A program made the position numbers and the translations under genes. 64,000 nucleotides of DNA from Thermohalobaculum sp039815685 (GTDB taxonomy: Bacteria; Pseudomonadota; Alphaproteobacteria; Rhodobacterales; Rhodobacteraceae), in contig JBCBYV010000006.1 of NCBI GenBank assembly GCA_039815685.1, positions 137,914 through 201,913 of the forward strand, given 5' to 3'. Numbering within the stretch: the stretch's first letter is position 1; every line of letters starts with the position of its first letter. Under the pieces are notes generated by a model that was not told the DNA's origin, made no database searches, and was given only the letters and a program-made list of their open reading frames with translations. This document shows, in pieces, positions 8,327-17,215 of this stretch.

Positions 8327-9316
8327 ATGAAGCCTTTCACCTGGATTGCCGGGACGGTCCTCTGCGCCGCGATCGCGCTGCCCGCCGCTGCGGCGGACGT
8401 GACGATGCGGATCTCGCTGCAGCTTCCGCTGAAGAGCCATCTCGGCCAGAACCTGGTCCTCTTCAAGGACGAGGTCGAGAAGGCCTCCGGCGGCTCGATC
8501 GCGGTGGAGATCTACGACAGCGCCCAGCTCTACAAGGACAAGGAAGTGCCTGCCGCCGTCGGCTCGGGCGCCATCGAGGCAGGCGTCGCCTCGCTGACCC
8601 GCTATGTCGGCGACGTCCCGGCGGTCGACGTCTTCTACATGCCGTTCCTCTTCAACACCGAGGAGAAGGTGCGCGCCGCCGTGGCACCCGGATCGGCCGT
8701 GCGAGGCCCTATCGACGAGGCGATCAAGGACACCGGCTCCACCGTGCTCTGGTGGCAGGCCTATGGCGGTGCGATCCTGCTTTCGAACGGCGGACCTGTG
8801 AAGACGCCCGACGACATGAAAGGCAAGAAGGCCCGCGTCTTCGGCAAGACACTGGGTGACTTCGTGACCGCGACCGGCGGCGCGCCGACGCTCATCTCCG
8901 GCTCGGAGCAGTACCTCGCCTACCAGCGCGGCACGGTAGATATCGGCATGACGGGCGTCTCGGGCGTGAAGAGCCGTAAGCTCTGGGAGGTGATGGACAC
9001 GATCACAGTCACCAACCACGCCGACATCGAGTTCATCGTCGTCGTCAACACCGAGTGGTGGGAAGGGCTGACCGATGAGCAGCGCGGCATGATCGAGACC
9101 GCTGGTCTCAAGGCCGAGGCAGATGTGCGCGACAAGATGGCGACCATCGAGGCGGAGGCCTATGCCGCCGCCGAGGAGAACGGCATGACCGTCTACCGCC
9201 CGACGGCCGACGAGATCAACGCCTGGCGCACCGCAGCCCAGCCCGTCTACGAGAGCTACCGCGAGAAGGCAGGTGACATGGGCGGGAAGCTGATCGACGC
9301 GGCCGCCGGCCTCTGA
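8327..9316 (+). CDS. TRAP transporter substrate-binding protein (DctP family)
   Basis: 329 residues, with ATG at 8327 preceded by GGGAGGAG. A Sec signal peptide (MKPFTWIAGTVLCAAIALPAAAA) is cleaved near residue 23. The mature part has the DctP fold: an N-terminal LPLKSHLG segment, FKDEVEKASGG, YDSAQLYKDKEV and the characteristic F-Y-M-P-F-L-F strand. It binds an organic acid in the periplasm and delivers it to the DctQM permease encoded downstream. It is the first gene of an operon with dctQ, dctM and a carbon-carbon lyase; the likely cargo is a carboxylate linked to that enzyme. A strong hairpin directly after the stop probably lets this gene be expressed above the permease. Confidence 0.92.
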   Translation: MKPFTWIAGTVLCAAIALPAAAADVTMRISLQLPLKSHLGQNLVLFKDEVEKASGGSIAVEIYDSAQLYKDKEVPAAVGSGAIEAGVASLTRYVGDVPAVDVFYMPFLFNTEEKVRAAVAPGSAVRGPIDEAIKDTGSTVLWWQAYGGAILLSNGGPVKTPDDMKGKKARVFGKTLGDFVTATGGAPTLISGSEQYLAYQRGTVDIGMTGVSGVKSRKLWEVMDTITVTNHADIEFIVVVNTEWWEGLTDEQRGMIETAGLKAEADVRDKMATIEAEAYAAAEENGMTVYRPTADEINAWRTAAQPVYESYREKAGDMGGKLIDAAAGL

Positions 9317-9324
9317 CTAAAGGG

Positions 9325-9347
9325 AAGCCCCGGCAGCGCCGGGGCTT
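9325..9347 (+). terminator. Intra-operon hairpin between dctP-type and dctQ-type genes
   Basis: A perfect 10-bp stem (aagccccggc / gccggggctt) with a 3-nt loop lies 9 bases after the binding-protein stop. No long T-run follows. Such hairpins commonly act as partial terminators or 3' mRNA stabilisers and raise binding-protein levels relative to the permease. Confidence 0.65.
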
Positions 9348-9367
9348 CGCCGCTGATCGAGAGCCAC

Positions 9368-9865
9368 ATGGCCGTCTTCGCCCTTTTCGTGACGCTCCTG
9401 GCCTGGCTGGCGGCGGCGCTCTTCGTCGCGTCGGGCGCTATGCTGAGCTACGAGGTTGCCGCGCGCTACTTCTTCACGGCGCCAACGATCTGGGCGGCGG
9501 AACTCAGCCAGCTCTGTCTGATCTGGGGATCGCTCATCGCCATGGCCTGGTGCCTGCGCGAGCGGCGGCACATCCGCATCACGGCCATCACCGGCCTGCT
9601 GCCGGACGCACCGCGGCTGGTGATGGAAGCCGTGGCGATGTTGGCGGTCGCTCTGTTCTCCAGCCTCGTCGTCTGGAAGGGTTTTGAGATCTTCTGGGAC
9701 AGTTTCGAGCGGGGCCGCACCACAGGGTCGATGCTCGACCTGCCGATCTGGATCGCCGAGTTCGCGGTACCATTCGGGTTCGCGGTGCTGCTGGCGCAGG
9801 CGGTGATCGAGGCGATGCGGGCCATACGGGGCGAAGTGCCTGAGGATGGGGCCCACGGCGAATGA
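9368..9865 (+). CDS. TRAP transporter small permease (DctQ family)
   Basis: 165 residues with four predicted membrane segments: ~5-30, ~45-65 with the family-typical WAAELSQLCLIWGSLIAMAW, ~80-105 and ~130-155. DctQ subunits pair with DctM to form the sodium-driven carboxylate importer in the inner membrane. The stop overlaps the next start by four bases (ATGA at 9862), indicating translational coupling with the large permease. It is separated from the binding-protein gene by the hairpin at 9325-9347. Confidence 0.9.
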   Translation: MAVFALFVTLLAWLAAALFVASGAMLSYEVAARYFFTAPTIWAAELSQLCLIWGSLIAMAWCLRERRHIRITAITGLLPDAPRLVMEAVAMLAVALFSSLVVWKGFEIFWDSFERGRTTGSMLDLPIWIAEFAVPFGFAVLLAQAVIEAMRAIRGEVPEDGAHGE

Positions 9866-11133
9866 CGGTCATCCTGATCCTCGGCGGGCTCTTCGCGCTG
9901 CTGCTGGCAGGCGTGCCGGTCGCCTTCGCCCTCGGCGGGATCGGGCTTGCCATGCTGCTGGCGGGCGGCTTCTCCCCCCTCATAGCCCCGCAGGCGATCT
10001 TGTCGACGCTCGACGGCTTCATCCTGCTGGCGGTGCCGCTCTTCCTCCTGATGTCGAATGTGCTCTTGAAGGGCGGCGTCGGACGCGACCTCTTCGCCGC
10101 CGTGCAAGCCTGGGTCGGTCACTGGCCGGGCGGGCTGGCCGTCGCCACGATCCTGAGCTGCGGGATCTTCGCCGCGATCTCGGGCTCCTCCGTGGCCACC
10201 GCGGCGACGATCGGCACCGTTGCAATCCCCGAGATGCTGAACCGCGGCTACGAGAAACGCTTCGTCTACGGCCTGCTCGCCGCAGGGGGCACGCTCGGCA
10301 TCCTGATCCCACCCTCGATCCCGATGATCGTCTACGGTTTCGTCACCGAGGAGTCGGTCATCGCGCTCTTCCTGGCGGGTATCGGACCCGGCCTCGCGCT
10401 CCTCACCCTCTTCGTCCTCTTCTCCATGGCCCATGCCGCGGCACGCGGAATGGGCCGGGCGGAGGTCGCGAGCTGGGCGGAGCGGCGTGAGGCTTCGATC
10501 CGGGCGCTCCCGTCGCTCGTGCTGGCCGTCATCGTCATCGGCGTGATCTACACTGGCGCTGCCACCCCGACGGAAGCAGCCGCCATCGGCTTCGCCGCGG
10601 CCCTCGTCATCACCGGCGTGCTCCTGAGGACGCTGAGCTGGCAAGGGCTGAGAGAGGCCGCGATCGAGTCTATGGCCACCACCGTCGCCATCCTTCTGAT
10701 CGTGGCGGGCGCCAAGGTCTTCGGCAAGGCGATCGCGCTCTATCGCCTGCCGCAGGAGATCTCGACCTTCGTCGGTCAAGTGATCGACACGCCCCTCGCC
10801 TTCGTCGCCGTGGTTGCCATCGTGCTTCTGATCATGGGGCTCGTCTTCGAGGCGCTTTCCATGGTGCTGATCATGACACCGGTTCTCCTGCCTGCGGCGG
10901 TGGGGCTCGGTCTCGACCCAATCTGGTTCGGCATCTTCATGGTCATCATGGTCGAATGCGCGCTGATCACGCCGCCTGTCGGGCTGAACCTCTACGTGAT
11001 CCAGGCCGTCGCAAGAACGACGATGGGCGAGGTTGCGCGTGGCGTCGTGCCATTCCTCCTGATCATGTTCTTGGCTGTGGCGCTGCTCTACGTATGGCCC
11101 GATCTCGCGCTCTACATCCCGTTCAGATTGTGA
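9862..11133 (+). CDS. TRAP transporter large permease (DctM family)
   Basis: 423 residues, about a dozen hydrophobic segments across the whole length. Family signatures are visible: PLFLLMSNVLLKGGVGRDLF near 55-75, SGSSVATAATIGTVAIPEM near 108-126, LAAGGTLGILIPPSIPMIVYG near 138-158 and ITPPVGLNLYVI near 370. This is the transport subunit that moves the carboxylate with sodium across the inner membrane. Its start overlaps the dctQ-type stop, and an ICL/PEPM-family enzyme follows 27 bp after its own stop, forming one operon. Confidence 0.93.
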   Translation: MTVILILGGLFALLLAGVPVAFALGGIGLAMLLAGGFSPLIAPQAILSTLDGFILLAVPLFLLMSNVLLKGGVGRDLFAAVQAWVGHWPGGLAVATILSCGIFAAISGSSVATAATIGTVAIPEMLNRGYEKRFVYGLLAAGGTLGILIPPSIPMIVYGFVTEESVIALFLAGIGPGLALLTLFVLFSMAHAAARGMGRAEVASWAERREASIRALPSLVLAVIVIGVIYTGAATPTEAAAIGFAAALVITGVLLRTLSWQGLREAAIESMATTVAILLIVAGAKVFGKAIALYRLPQEISTFVGQVIDTPLAFVAVVAIVLLIMGLVFEALSMVLIMTPVLLPAAVGLGLDPIWFGIFMVIMVECALITPPVGLNLYVIQAVARTTMGEVARGVVPFLLIMFLAVALLYVWPDLALYIPFRL

Positions 11134-11160
11134 CGTGACGCCCTCGAGAAGGAGCGACCC

Positions 11161-12033
11161 ATGAGCCCCTCGGCCCGACTGCGCAGCCTCCTCGCCGAGG
11201 ATCGGCTGCTGACCATGCCCTGCTGCTATGATGCGCTGTCTGCGAAGCTGATCGAGCAGGCGGGTTTCGACCTCACCTTCATGTCCGGCTTCGCTGCCTC
11301 GGCCAGCCGGATCGGACAGCCCGATCTCGGCCTGATGAGCTACGCGGAGGTGCAGGATCAGGCGGGCAACATCGCCGATGCGATCTCGATCCCGCTCATC
11401 GCCGACGGCGATACGGGCTACGGGAATGCGATGAACGTGCGGCGCACCGTTGCGGGCATGGCCAAGGCTGGCGCGGCCGCCGTCATGATCGAGGATCAGC
11501 TCGCTCCGAAGCGCTGCGGGCATACGCCCGGAAAGGATGTCGTCGGGCGCGACGAGGCCTACGACCGCATCCGCGCCGCCGTAGATGCGCGCGGAGACGG
11601 CGCTGATATCCTGATCCTCGCCCGGACCGATGCGCGGCATACGCTCGGCCTAGCGGAGGCGATCGCCCGCGCGGAGCGCTTCGCCGAACTCGGCGCAGAC
11701 ATCCTCTTCGTCGAGGCGCCGAAGACGGAAGCCGAGATGCGCGAGGTCTGCAAGAACCTGCCGAAGCCGAACATGGCCAATATCGTGGAAGGGGGCGAGA
11801 CGCCGGACCTGCCCCCGGCGCTGCTGGCCGACATCGGTTACCGGATAGCAGCCTACCCGCTCAGCCTGATGGCAGCCGCCATGAAGGCGATGGTCGAGAC
11901 ACTCGCGACCATGGCTGCTGGCGAGCCGCGAACGGGACATCTCATGGACTTCAAGGAGCTACGCAACCGCATCGGTTTCGACGCCTACTACGAGGCTTCG
12001 GAACGCTACGCGAGCGCCCGTCGCGGCGACTGA
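11161..12033 (+). CDS. Isocitrate lyase/PEP mutase superfamily C-C lyase
   Basis: 290 residues; ATG at 11161 follows GAAGGAGCGACCC. The superfamily's active-site order is present: an N-terminal PCCYDALSAKLIEQAGFD, the metal-site DGDTGYGN near 82-89, the catalytic loop APKRCGH near 116-122, and ARTDAR near 155-160. Family members include methylisocitrate lyase, 2,3-dimethylmalate lyase and oxaloacetate decarboxylase; all break or form a carbon-carbon bond next to a carboxylate using Mg. Being the last gene of the TRAP operon, it probably degrades the imported carboxylic acid. Nothing in the sequence fixes the exact substrate. Confidence 0.85.
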   Translation: MSPSARLRSLLAEDRLLTMPCCYDALSAKLIEQAGFDLTFMSGFAASASRIGQPDLGLMSYAEVQDQAGNIADAISIPLIADGDTGYGNAMNVRRTVAGMAKAGAAAVMIEDQLAPKRCGHTPGKDVVGRDEAYDRIRAAVDARGDGADILILARTDARHTLGLAEAIARAERFAELGADILFVEAPKTEAEMREVCKNLPKPNMANIVEGGETPDLPPALLADIGYRIAAYPLSLMAAAMKAMVETLATMAAGEPRTGHLMDFKELRNRIGFDAYYEASERYASARRGD

Positions 12034-12114
12034 ACCAGCCGGGGCTGCAGGAAATCCGGGAGTGTGCGGCGTGGAGGTGGGCCTTGCCCTCGGTGGCGCC
12101 AGCAGGCAACGGCG

Positions 12115-12870
12115 TCAGACGGGGCTCGATCCACCTTCATCATCGCTCACAGCCCTCCGCCCCGATCGCGAGCGATCACGGACGGCGTAGACCATCGCTG
12201 CGAAGAACAGCGCCGCCATAGCGTACCACGTGAGGGCATAGGCGAGATGGTTGTTCCGAAACGCCAGGATCGTCAGACCGCCGCGCGGCCAGGCCTCCGG
12301 TGATCCTTGATGGTCGGCGTCGACAAAGAACGGAGCGGCGTCGAGAAGACCTGCATCAGCGCTCAAAGCCGCGACATCGCGTGAGACCCAGCGACCATCC
12401 TCGGGCGCATTGCTCTCGAGCAACGTACCACCCGGCTCGCTTGCGCGCAGCAGACCCTCGACCGTGCGGGACCCGACCGGCGCGGTCCAGTCCGCTACCC
12501 CGGTTCCTGCAGGCGCGAAGCCGCGGTTGATCCAGACGTGCCCGTCTCGCGTCTGCAGAGGGGTGAGCAGCCAGTGGCCGGGTCCGAGTTCGGTAATCGC
12601 CTTGACCCTGCGGGTAAGGTCATGGCGCAGGTCGCCCGTGACGCTCACGCGACGATAGGCGTGATCCTCCACCGAGATCGGGTCGTCGGGTGGGGCCACC
12701 GGCGCCGCGAAGGCGCGGGTCTCGACCGCCTCGATCAGTCCCAGCTTCCAGTCGAGGCGGCGCAGCTGCCAGTTGCCGAGCCCAATCAGGGACAGGAACA
12801 CGGCGCCGGCGAGCAACAGCAGCGTAACGTCGATCCAATGAGAACGTCTGGCCCGCCGCGCCCGGGTCAC
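12115..12870 (-). CDS. SURF1 family protein (terminal oxidase assembly factor)
   Basis: 251 residues, with two membrane segments near residues 12-32 and 212-232 bracketing a periplasmic domain, the standard SURF1 layout. The diagnostic first-helix motif GLGNWQLRRLDWKLGLI is at ~31-47 and WINRGF follows near residue 113. SURF1/Shy1 proteins help insert haem into subunit I of haem-copper oxidases. The start overlaps the cyoD stop by four bases, so it is the fifth gene of the cyoABCD operon; a SURF1 protein after a quinol oxidase is a common alphaproteobacterial arrangement. It converges on the lyase gene ending at 12033. Confidence 0.9.
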   Translation of the reverse strand: MTRARRARRSHWIDVTLLLLAGAVFLSLIGLGNWQLRRLDWKLGLIEAVETRAFAAPVAPPDDPISVEDHAYRRVSVTGDLRHDLTRRVKAITELGPGHWLLTPLQTRDGHVWINRGFAPAGTGVADWTAPVGSRTVEGLLRASEPGGTLLESNAPEDGRWVSRDVAALSADAGLLDAAPFFVDADHQGSPEAWPRGGLTILAFRNNHLAYALTWYAMAALFFAAMVYAVRDRSRSGRRAVSDDEGGSSPV

Positions 12871-13223
12871 GGCAGGTTGCGCACCCGCTCGATCTGCTCA
12901 TGCGCCGGCATCATGTTCTCATGCAGATGGAACATTACCCAGATCGATCCAGCCAGGACGATCACCAGAATGATCGCCGTGAAGACCAGAGACATTGCCT
13001 GCCAGCCCTGCTCGACCTTCAGCGACACGTGCAGGAAATAGTGCACGTGCACCAGGATCTGTGCCGCACCCATGCCGAAGATGACGACGAGCGCCCAGGC
13101 CAGATTGTCCGTAAGGTCCGCCATCACCACGCCGAACGGGATAATCGTCAGGACGACCGAGAGGCCGAAGCCGATCAGGTAGCTCCGGTAGGACCCGTGC
13201 GGCTCATGGGAGGGCGCGCTCAT
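12867..13223 (-). CDS. cyoD: Cytochrome o ubiquinol oxidase subunit IV
   Basis: 118 residues. The start used is the ATG at 13223, overlapping the cyoC stop by four bases; the longer open frame upstream is a shadow of cyoC. Three membrane helices are visible (~14-36, ~42-64, ~76-98), with the CyoD-typical YLIGFGLSVVLTIIPF and ILVHVHYFLHV. Subunit IV assists copper binding and assembly of the quinol oxidase in the inner membrane. It lies between cyoC and SURF1 with overlapping starts and stops on both sides. Confidence 0.93.
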   Translation of the reverse strand: MSAPSHEPHGSYRSYLIGFGLSVVLTIIPFGVVMADLTDNLAWALVVIFGMGAAQILVHVHYFLHVSLKVEQGWQAMSLVFTAIILVIVLAGSIWVMFHLHENMMPAHEQIERVRNLP

Positions 13224-13903
13224 AGGATAACTCCCGTGAGATAGACAAAGGAGAAGACCCCGATCCAGATCAGGTCGAGGAAGTGCCAGAAGAGGCTGAG
13301 GCACATGATGCGCCGCCGGTTCTCCGGGACGAGCCCATGCATGCGCACCTGCGCGATCAACACCACCAGCCAGATTGAGCCCGCGGTAACGTGCAGACCG
13401 TGGGTGCCTACGAGCACGAAGAACGAGGACAGGAACGCGCTCGCCCCCGGTGTCGCCCCGATATGGATGAGGTGGCTGAACTCGATCACTTCGAGCACGA
13501 GGAAGCCGAGGCCGAAGAGGCCCGTCACGATCAGCCAGAAGATGAGACCGCGCTGATCGTCCTCCTGCATCTTGATCATCGCGAAGCCGTAGGTGATCGA
13601 GGAGAACAGCAGCATGAAGGTTGCCAGCAGGATCATCTCGATCTCGAAGAGATCCGCCGGTGCGGGGCCTGCCGCATAGTTCTGACCGACGACCGCGTGG
13701 ACGGCGAAGAGAATGCCGAAGATCAGGCAATCGCTCATCAGGTAGAGCCAGAAGCCGAGCATCGTGCCGGTCTCGTGGCTCGCGTGATCATCCGCTCCGT
13801 GGGCATGCTCGACCACGTGGAAGTCGTAGCTCTGGGCGGCGCGGCGCGGTCGCTGCGGCTCGAAGCTGCCGTCGAATGTCGCGTCTGACGGTGGGCTCGC
13901 CAT
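13220..13903 (-). CDS. cyoC: Cytochrome o ubiquinol oxidase subunit III
   Basis: 227 residues with five hydrophobic helices after a ~40-residue His-rich cytoplasmic N-terminus (VVEHAHGADDHASHE). COX3-family features are visible: GFWLYLMSDCLIFGILFAVHAV near 49-70 and FVLVGTHGLHVTAGSIWL near 140-158. Subunit III stabilises the haem-copper core. Its ATG shares one base with the cyoB stop (TAATG at 13903) and its own stop overlaps cyoD, so the operon is tightly coupled. Confidence 0.95.
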   Translation of the reverse strand: MASPPSDATFDGSFEPQRPRRAAQSYDFHVVEHAHGADDHASHETGTMLGFWLYLMSDCLIFGILFAVHAVVGQNYAAGPAPADLFEIEMILLATFMLLFSSITYGFAMIKMQEDDQRGLIFWLIVTGLFGLGFLVLEVIEFSHLIHIGATPGASAFLSSFFVLVGTHGLHVTAGSIWLVVLIAQVRMHGLVPENRRRIMCLSLFWHFLDLIWIGVFSFVYLTGVIL

Positions 13904-15939
13904 TACTCGGCCGCCCTCGCAATCAAGCCGCCGCGGCTGGCCTCGATGTCCCGAACCTCATCCGCGGGGACGTAGTAGTCGCGGTTGTAATTGAAGGTGT
14001 GCATGATCCCGTAGGCGAGGGTGGCGACGAAGCTCGCCGCCGCCAGCCACCAGATGTGCCAGACGAGCGCGAAGCCCATGACGGTCATCAGACCCGACAG
14101 GATCACGCCCGTCGCCGTGTAGTGCGGCATATGGATCGGCGCAAAACCCTCGCCTTTCGGCCGGTAGCCGTTGCGCTTCATGTGGTCCCAGGCATCGAGC
14201 TCGTAGACCCGGGGTGTGAAGGCGAAGTTGTAGAACGGCGGCGGCGAGGTGGTGGACCACTCGAGCGTCCGGCCGCCCCACGGATCGCCCGTCGCATCAC
14301 GCAGACGCTCGGTGTTCCGGTCGCGGATCGAGACGTAGATCTGGACGAGGAAGGCCACGATGCCGACGGCAACGAAGAGGGCGCCGAGTGCCGCAACGAC
14401 GAAGTACGCGCCGTAGACCGTGTCCTCGAACTGGCTGAGGCGGCGCGTGACGCCCATCAGGCCCAACACGTAGAGCGGCATGAACGCCAGGTAGAAGCCG
14501 ATCAGCCAGCCCCAGAAGCTGACCTTCCCCCAGAAGGGGTCGAGCTTGAAACCGAAGGCTTTGGGGAACCAGTAGTTGATGCCGGCGAAGATGCCGAAGA
14601 CGACGCCGCCGATGATCACGTTGTGGAAATGGGCGACGAGGAACAGGCTGTTATGCAGCACATAGTCCGCCGGCGGCACTGCCAGCAGCACGCCGGTCAT
14701 GCCTCCAATGACGAAGGTCAGCATGAAGCCGACGACCCAGAGCATCGGCACATCGTATTTGATCCGGCCCTTGTACATGGTGAAGAGCCAATTGAAGAGC
14801 TTCGCGCCCGTCGGGATCGAGATGATCATCGTCGTGATCCCGAAGAACGAATTCACGTCCGCACCCGCCCCCATCGTGAAGAAGTGGTGGAGCCAGACGA
14901 TGTAACTGAGGATCATGATGACGCAGGTCGCGTAGACCATCGACTGATAGCCGAAGAGGCGCTTGCGGCAGAAGGTCGGCACGACCTCCGAGAAGATGCC
15001 GAAGATCGGCAGGGTGAGGATGTAGACCTCCGGATGCCCCCAGATCCAGATCAGGTTCACGTACATCATGGGGTTGCCGCCCATGTCGTTCGTGAAGAAG
15101 TGCGTGCCGATATAGCGGTCGGCGGTAAGCAGCGCGAGCGTGGCCGAGAGGACCGGGAAGGTCGCGACGATCAGCACGTTGGTGCATAGCGTCGTCCAGC
15201 AGAAGACCGGCATCTTCATCCAGGTCATGCCCGGCGCGCGCATCTTCACCAGCGTCACGATCAGGTTGATGCCCGACAGGGTCGTTCCGATGCCGGCGAT
15301 GTTCAACGACCACAAATAGTAGTCCATGCCGACGCCTGGGCTGAAGGTGAGCCCGGAGAGCGGTGGATAGGCAAGCCAGCCGGTTTTCGCGAACTCGCCC
15401 ACGAAGAGCGACGCCATGATCAGGATCGCGCCCGAGACGGTGAGCCAGAAGCTGAAGTTGTTGAGGAACGGGAAGGCGACGTCGCGCGCCCCGATCTGCA
15501 ACGGCATCACGTAGTTCATGAAGCCCGTGACGAACGGCATCGCCACGAAGAAGATCATGATCACGCCGTGGGCGGTGAAGATCTGATCATAGTGATGCGC
15601 GTCGAGATAGCCGACATACCCCGATGAGGCGAGCGCCTGGTGCCCGCGCATCAGCAGCGCATCGGCAAACCCCCGGACCAGCATCACGGTGCCGAGGATC
15701 ATGTACATGATGCCAATCTTCTTGTGGTCGATCGACGTGAACCACTCGTGCCAGAGATAGCCCCAAAGCCGGTAGTAGGTGATGATGCCGACCAGTGCCG
15801 TTCCCAGGATCATCGTACCGATGAAGGTCGTGAAGACGATCGGGTCATAGAACGGGAAGATGTCCCAGGTCAGCTTGCCCCAGAACGGATCCGCCTCAAG
15901 CGCGCCCGCAGTGCCGTGGATCAACGAGGATGCCGCCAT
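13903..15939 (-). CDS. cyoB: Cytochrome o ubiquinol oxidase subunit I
   Basis: 678 residues, the normal length for CyoB. It carries the haem-copper core: TAHGVIMIFFVAMPFVTGF with the low-spin haem ligand, WGHPEVYIL with a copper-B His, IVWLHHFFTMGA with two further His ligands, and LVAHFHNVI with the distal haem ligands. The complex oxidises ubiquinol and reduces oxygen to water while pumping protons across the inner membrane. It lies 5 bp after cyoA and shares a base with the cyoC start. Confidence 0.97.
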   Translation of the reverse strand: MAASSLIHGTAGALEADPFWGKLTWDIFPFYDPIVFTTFIGTMILGTALVGIITYYRLWGYLWHEWFTSIDHKKIGIMYMILGTVMLVRGFADALLMRGHQALASSGYVGYLDAHHYDQIFTAHGVIMIFFVAMPFVTGFMNYVMPLQIGARDVAFPFLNNFSFWLTVSGAILIMASLFVGEFAKTGWLAYPPLSGLTFSPGVGMDYYLWSLNIAGIGTTLSGINLIVTLVKMRAPGMTWMKMPVFCWTTLCTNVLIVATFPVLSATLALLTADRYIGTHFFTNDMGGNPMMYVNLIWIWGHPEVYILTLPIFGIFSEVVPTFCRKRLFGYQSMVYATCVIMILSYIVWLHHFFTMGAGADVNSFFGITTMIISIPTGAKLFNWLFTMYKGRIKYDVPMLWVVGFMLTFVIGGMTGVLLAVPPADYVLHNSLFLVAHFHNVIIGGVVFGIFAGINYWFPKAFGFKLDPFWGKVSFWGWLIGFYLAFMPLYVLGLMGVTRRLSQFEDTVYGAYFVVAALGALFVAVGIVAFLVQIYVSIRDRNTERLRDATGDPWGGRTLEWSTTSPPPFYNFAFTPRVYELDAWDHMKRNGYRPKGEGFAPIHMPHYTATGVILSGLMTVMGFALVWHIWWLAAASFVATLAYGIMHTFNYNRDYYVPADEVRDIEASRGGLIARAAE

Positions 15940-15944
15940 GGTGC

Positions 15945-17045
15945 TCAGTTCGGTCTGGGGGAGGACTGCAGGATGGGGAGCGACTGCTGGTGGACCGTGC
16001 CGGGGAGCAGCGACGCGATGATCGCGGAGCCCTCGTCGCCCTTGAGCTTCGAGGGCTTCAGGATGGCGAAGAGCGCCCGCGGATCGTCGGCCGAGCAGAG
16101 GCCACGGTAAAGCTCACGATTGAAGAGACCGTCGATGCCGCCACCGCCCAGCGCATCGACCATCATCATGTCGTTCTGGCAGAAATCGTCATAACCGATG
16201 CACATGTTGACGATACGGTCCCAGAGGTTCTCCTCCACGCCATCGAAGTACTTTACCGGATGATTGATCGACGGCTCCTCCAGCGCGATCATCTCATCGC
16301 GATCGAGCATGCCGCTCCCGTCCTTCACCTTCGCCACCCAGGCCTCGAACCCTTCTTCGTCGAAGGTATGGAAGTCGAAATGCATATGCGAGAAGCCGAT
16401 GCCACTATAGTTGGCGGAAAGGCCGTGATAGGTGCCCGGCTCGTTCATCACCGCGTTGAGCTCGGTCTCCATCCCCGCCATGGCGTAGATCATGCCGGAG
16501 AGTGCGGGCACGTAGAACGCGTTCATCACGGTCGTCGAGGTCAGCTTGAACTCGATCGGCCGGTCCACAATGGCCGCGGCCTCGTTCACTGTCGCGATGC
16601 CGTATTCCGGGTAGATGAAGAGCCACTTCCAATCGAGCGCGACGACCTGCACCTCCATCGGTTTTACGTCCGTGTTGATGGGGATGTCGGCGGAAATGCG
16701 ACGCAACGGCTGGTAGGGATCGAGGCGGTGGGTCGCGACCCAGGTCAGCCCAGCGAGACAGATGATGATGGCGAGCGGCACGGACCAGACCACGATCTCG
16801 AGACTGATCGAGTGATCCCAGTCCGGCTCGTAGGTCGCCTCTTTGTTATCCTCCCGGTATCGCCAGGCGAAGAACACCGTCAGCGCCATCACCGGCACGA
16901 TGACGATCAGCATGAGCACCGTCGAGTAGACGATCAGCTCGCCCTGCTGTGCCGCAACGTCACCCGGAGCATCGAGCACCACCATCTCGCAGCCCGCAAG
17001 GAGGCTCGCGCCCAGGATACAAACGAGTCTCTTGATCGCCCTCAT
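15945..17045 (-). CDS. cyoA: Cytochrome o ubiquinol oxidase subunit II (lipoprotein)
   Basis: 366 residues. A lipoprotein signal ends in the lipobox LAGC (Cys19), followed by two membrane helices (~40-62, ~84-106) and a periplasmic cupredoxin domain. The copper-A ligands of cytochrome c oxidases are absent: where they would lie the sequence reads SANYSGIGFSHMHF, as expected for a quinol oxidase. The C-terminal ~70 residues are a COX-aromatic-rich-type extension. First gene of the minus-strand cyoABCD-SURF1 operon. The 170 bp upstream, shared with the divergent MFS gene, should hold the promoter. Confidence 0.95.
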   Translation of the reverse strand: MRAIKRLVCILGASLLAGCEMVVLDAPGDVAAQQGELIVYSTVLMLIVIVPVMALTVFFAWRYREDNKEATYEPDWDHSISLEIVVWSVPLAIIICLAGLTWVATHRLDPYQPLRRISADIPINTDVKPMEVQVVALDWKWLFIYPEYGIATVNEAAAIVDRPIEFKLTSTTVMNAFYVPALSGMIYAMAGMETELNAVMNEPGTYHGLSANYSGIGFSHMHFDFHTFDEEGFEAWVAKVKDGSGMLDRDEMIALEEPSINHPVKYFDGVEENLWDRIVNMCIGYDDFCQNDMMMVDALGGGGIDGLFNRELYRGLCSADDPRALFAILKPSKLKGDEGSAIIASLLPGTVHQQSLPILQSSPRPN

Positions 17046-17215
17046 CGCGGATCACCGGGTCCTTGAGCGTCGAGTTTCCTGTCGTGATGGTGCCAAAGTC
17101 GCAGGCCCCTCTTCAAGAGAGCGCTTTGTGGTCTGTGCGACATGGTGCACCATAACATGGTCACATCCGGTTGGGTGGACCGATATCAGTACGACCAAGC
17201 AAACTGGGCCGTGAC

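Noticed and set aside
9466..11640. 724-codon open frame on the minus strand
   Set aside because: Antisense to dctQ, dctM and the lyase gene; the Asp/His/Arg-rich translation has no recognisable family.
13621..15189. 522-codon open frame on the plus strand
   Set aside because: Antisense shadow of cyoB and cyoC.
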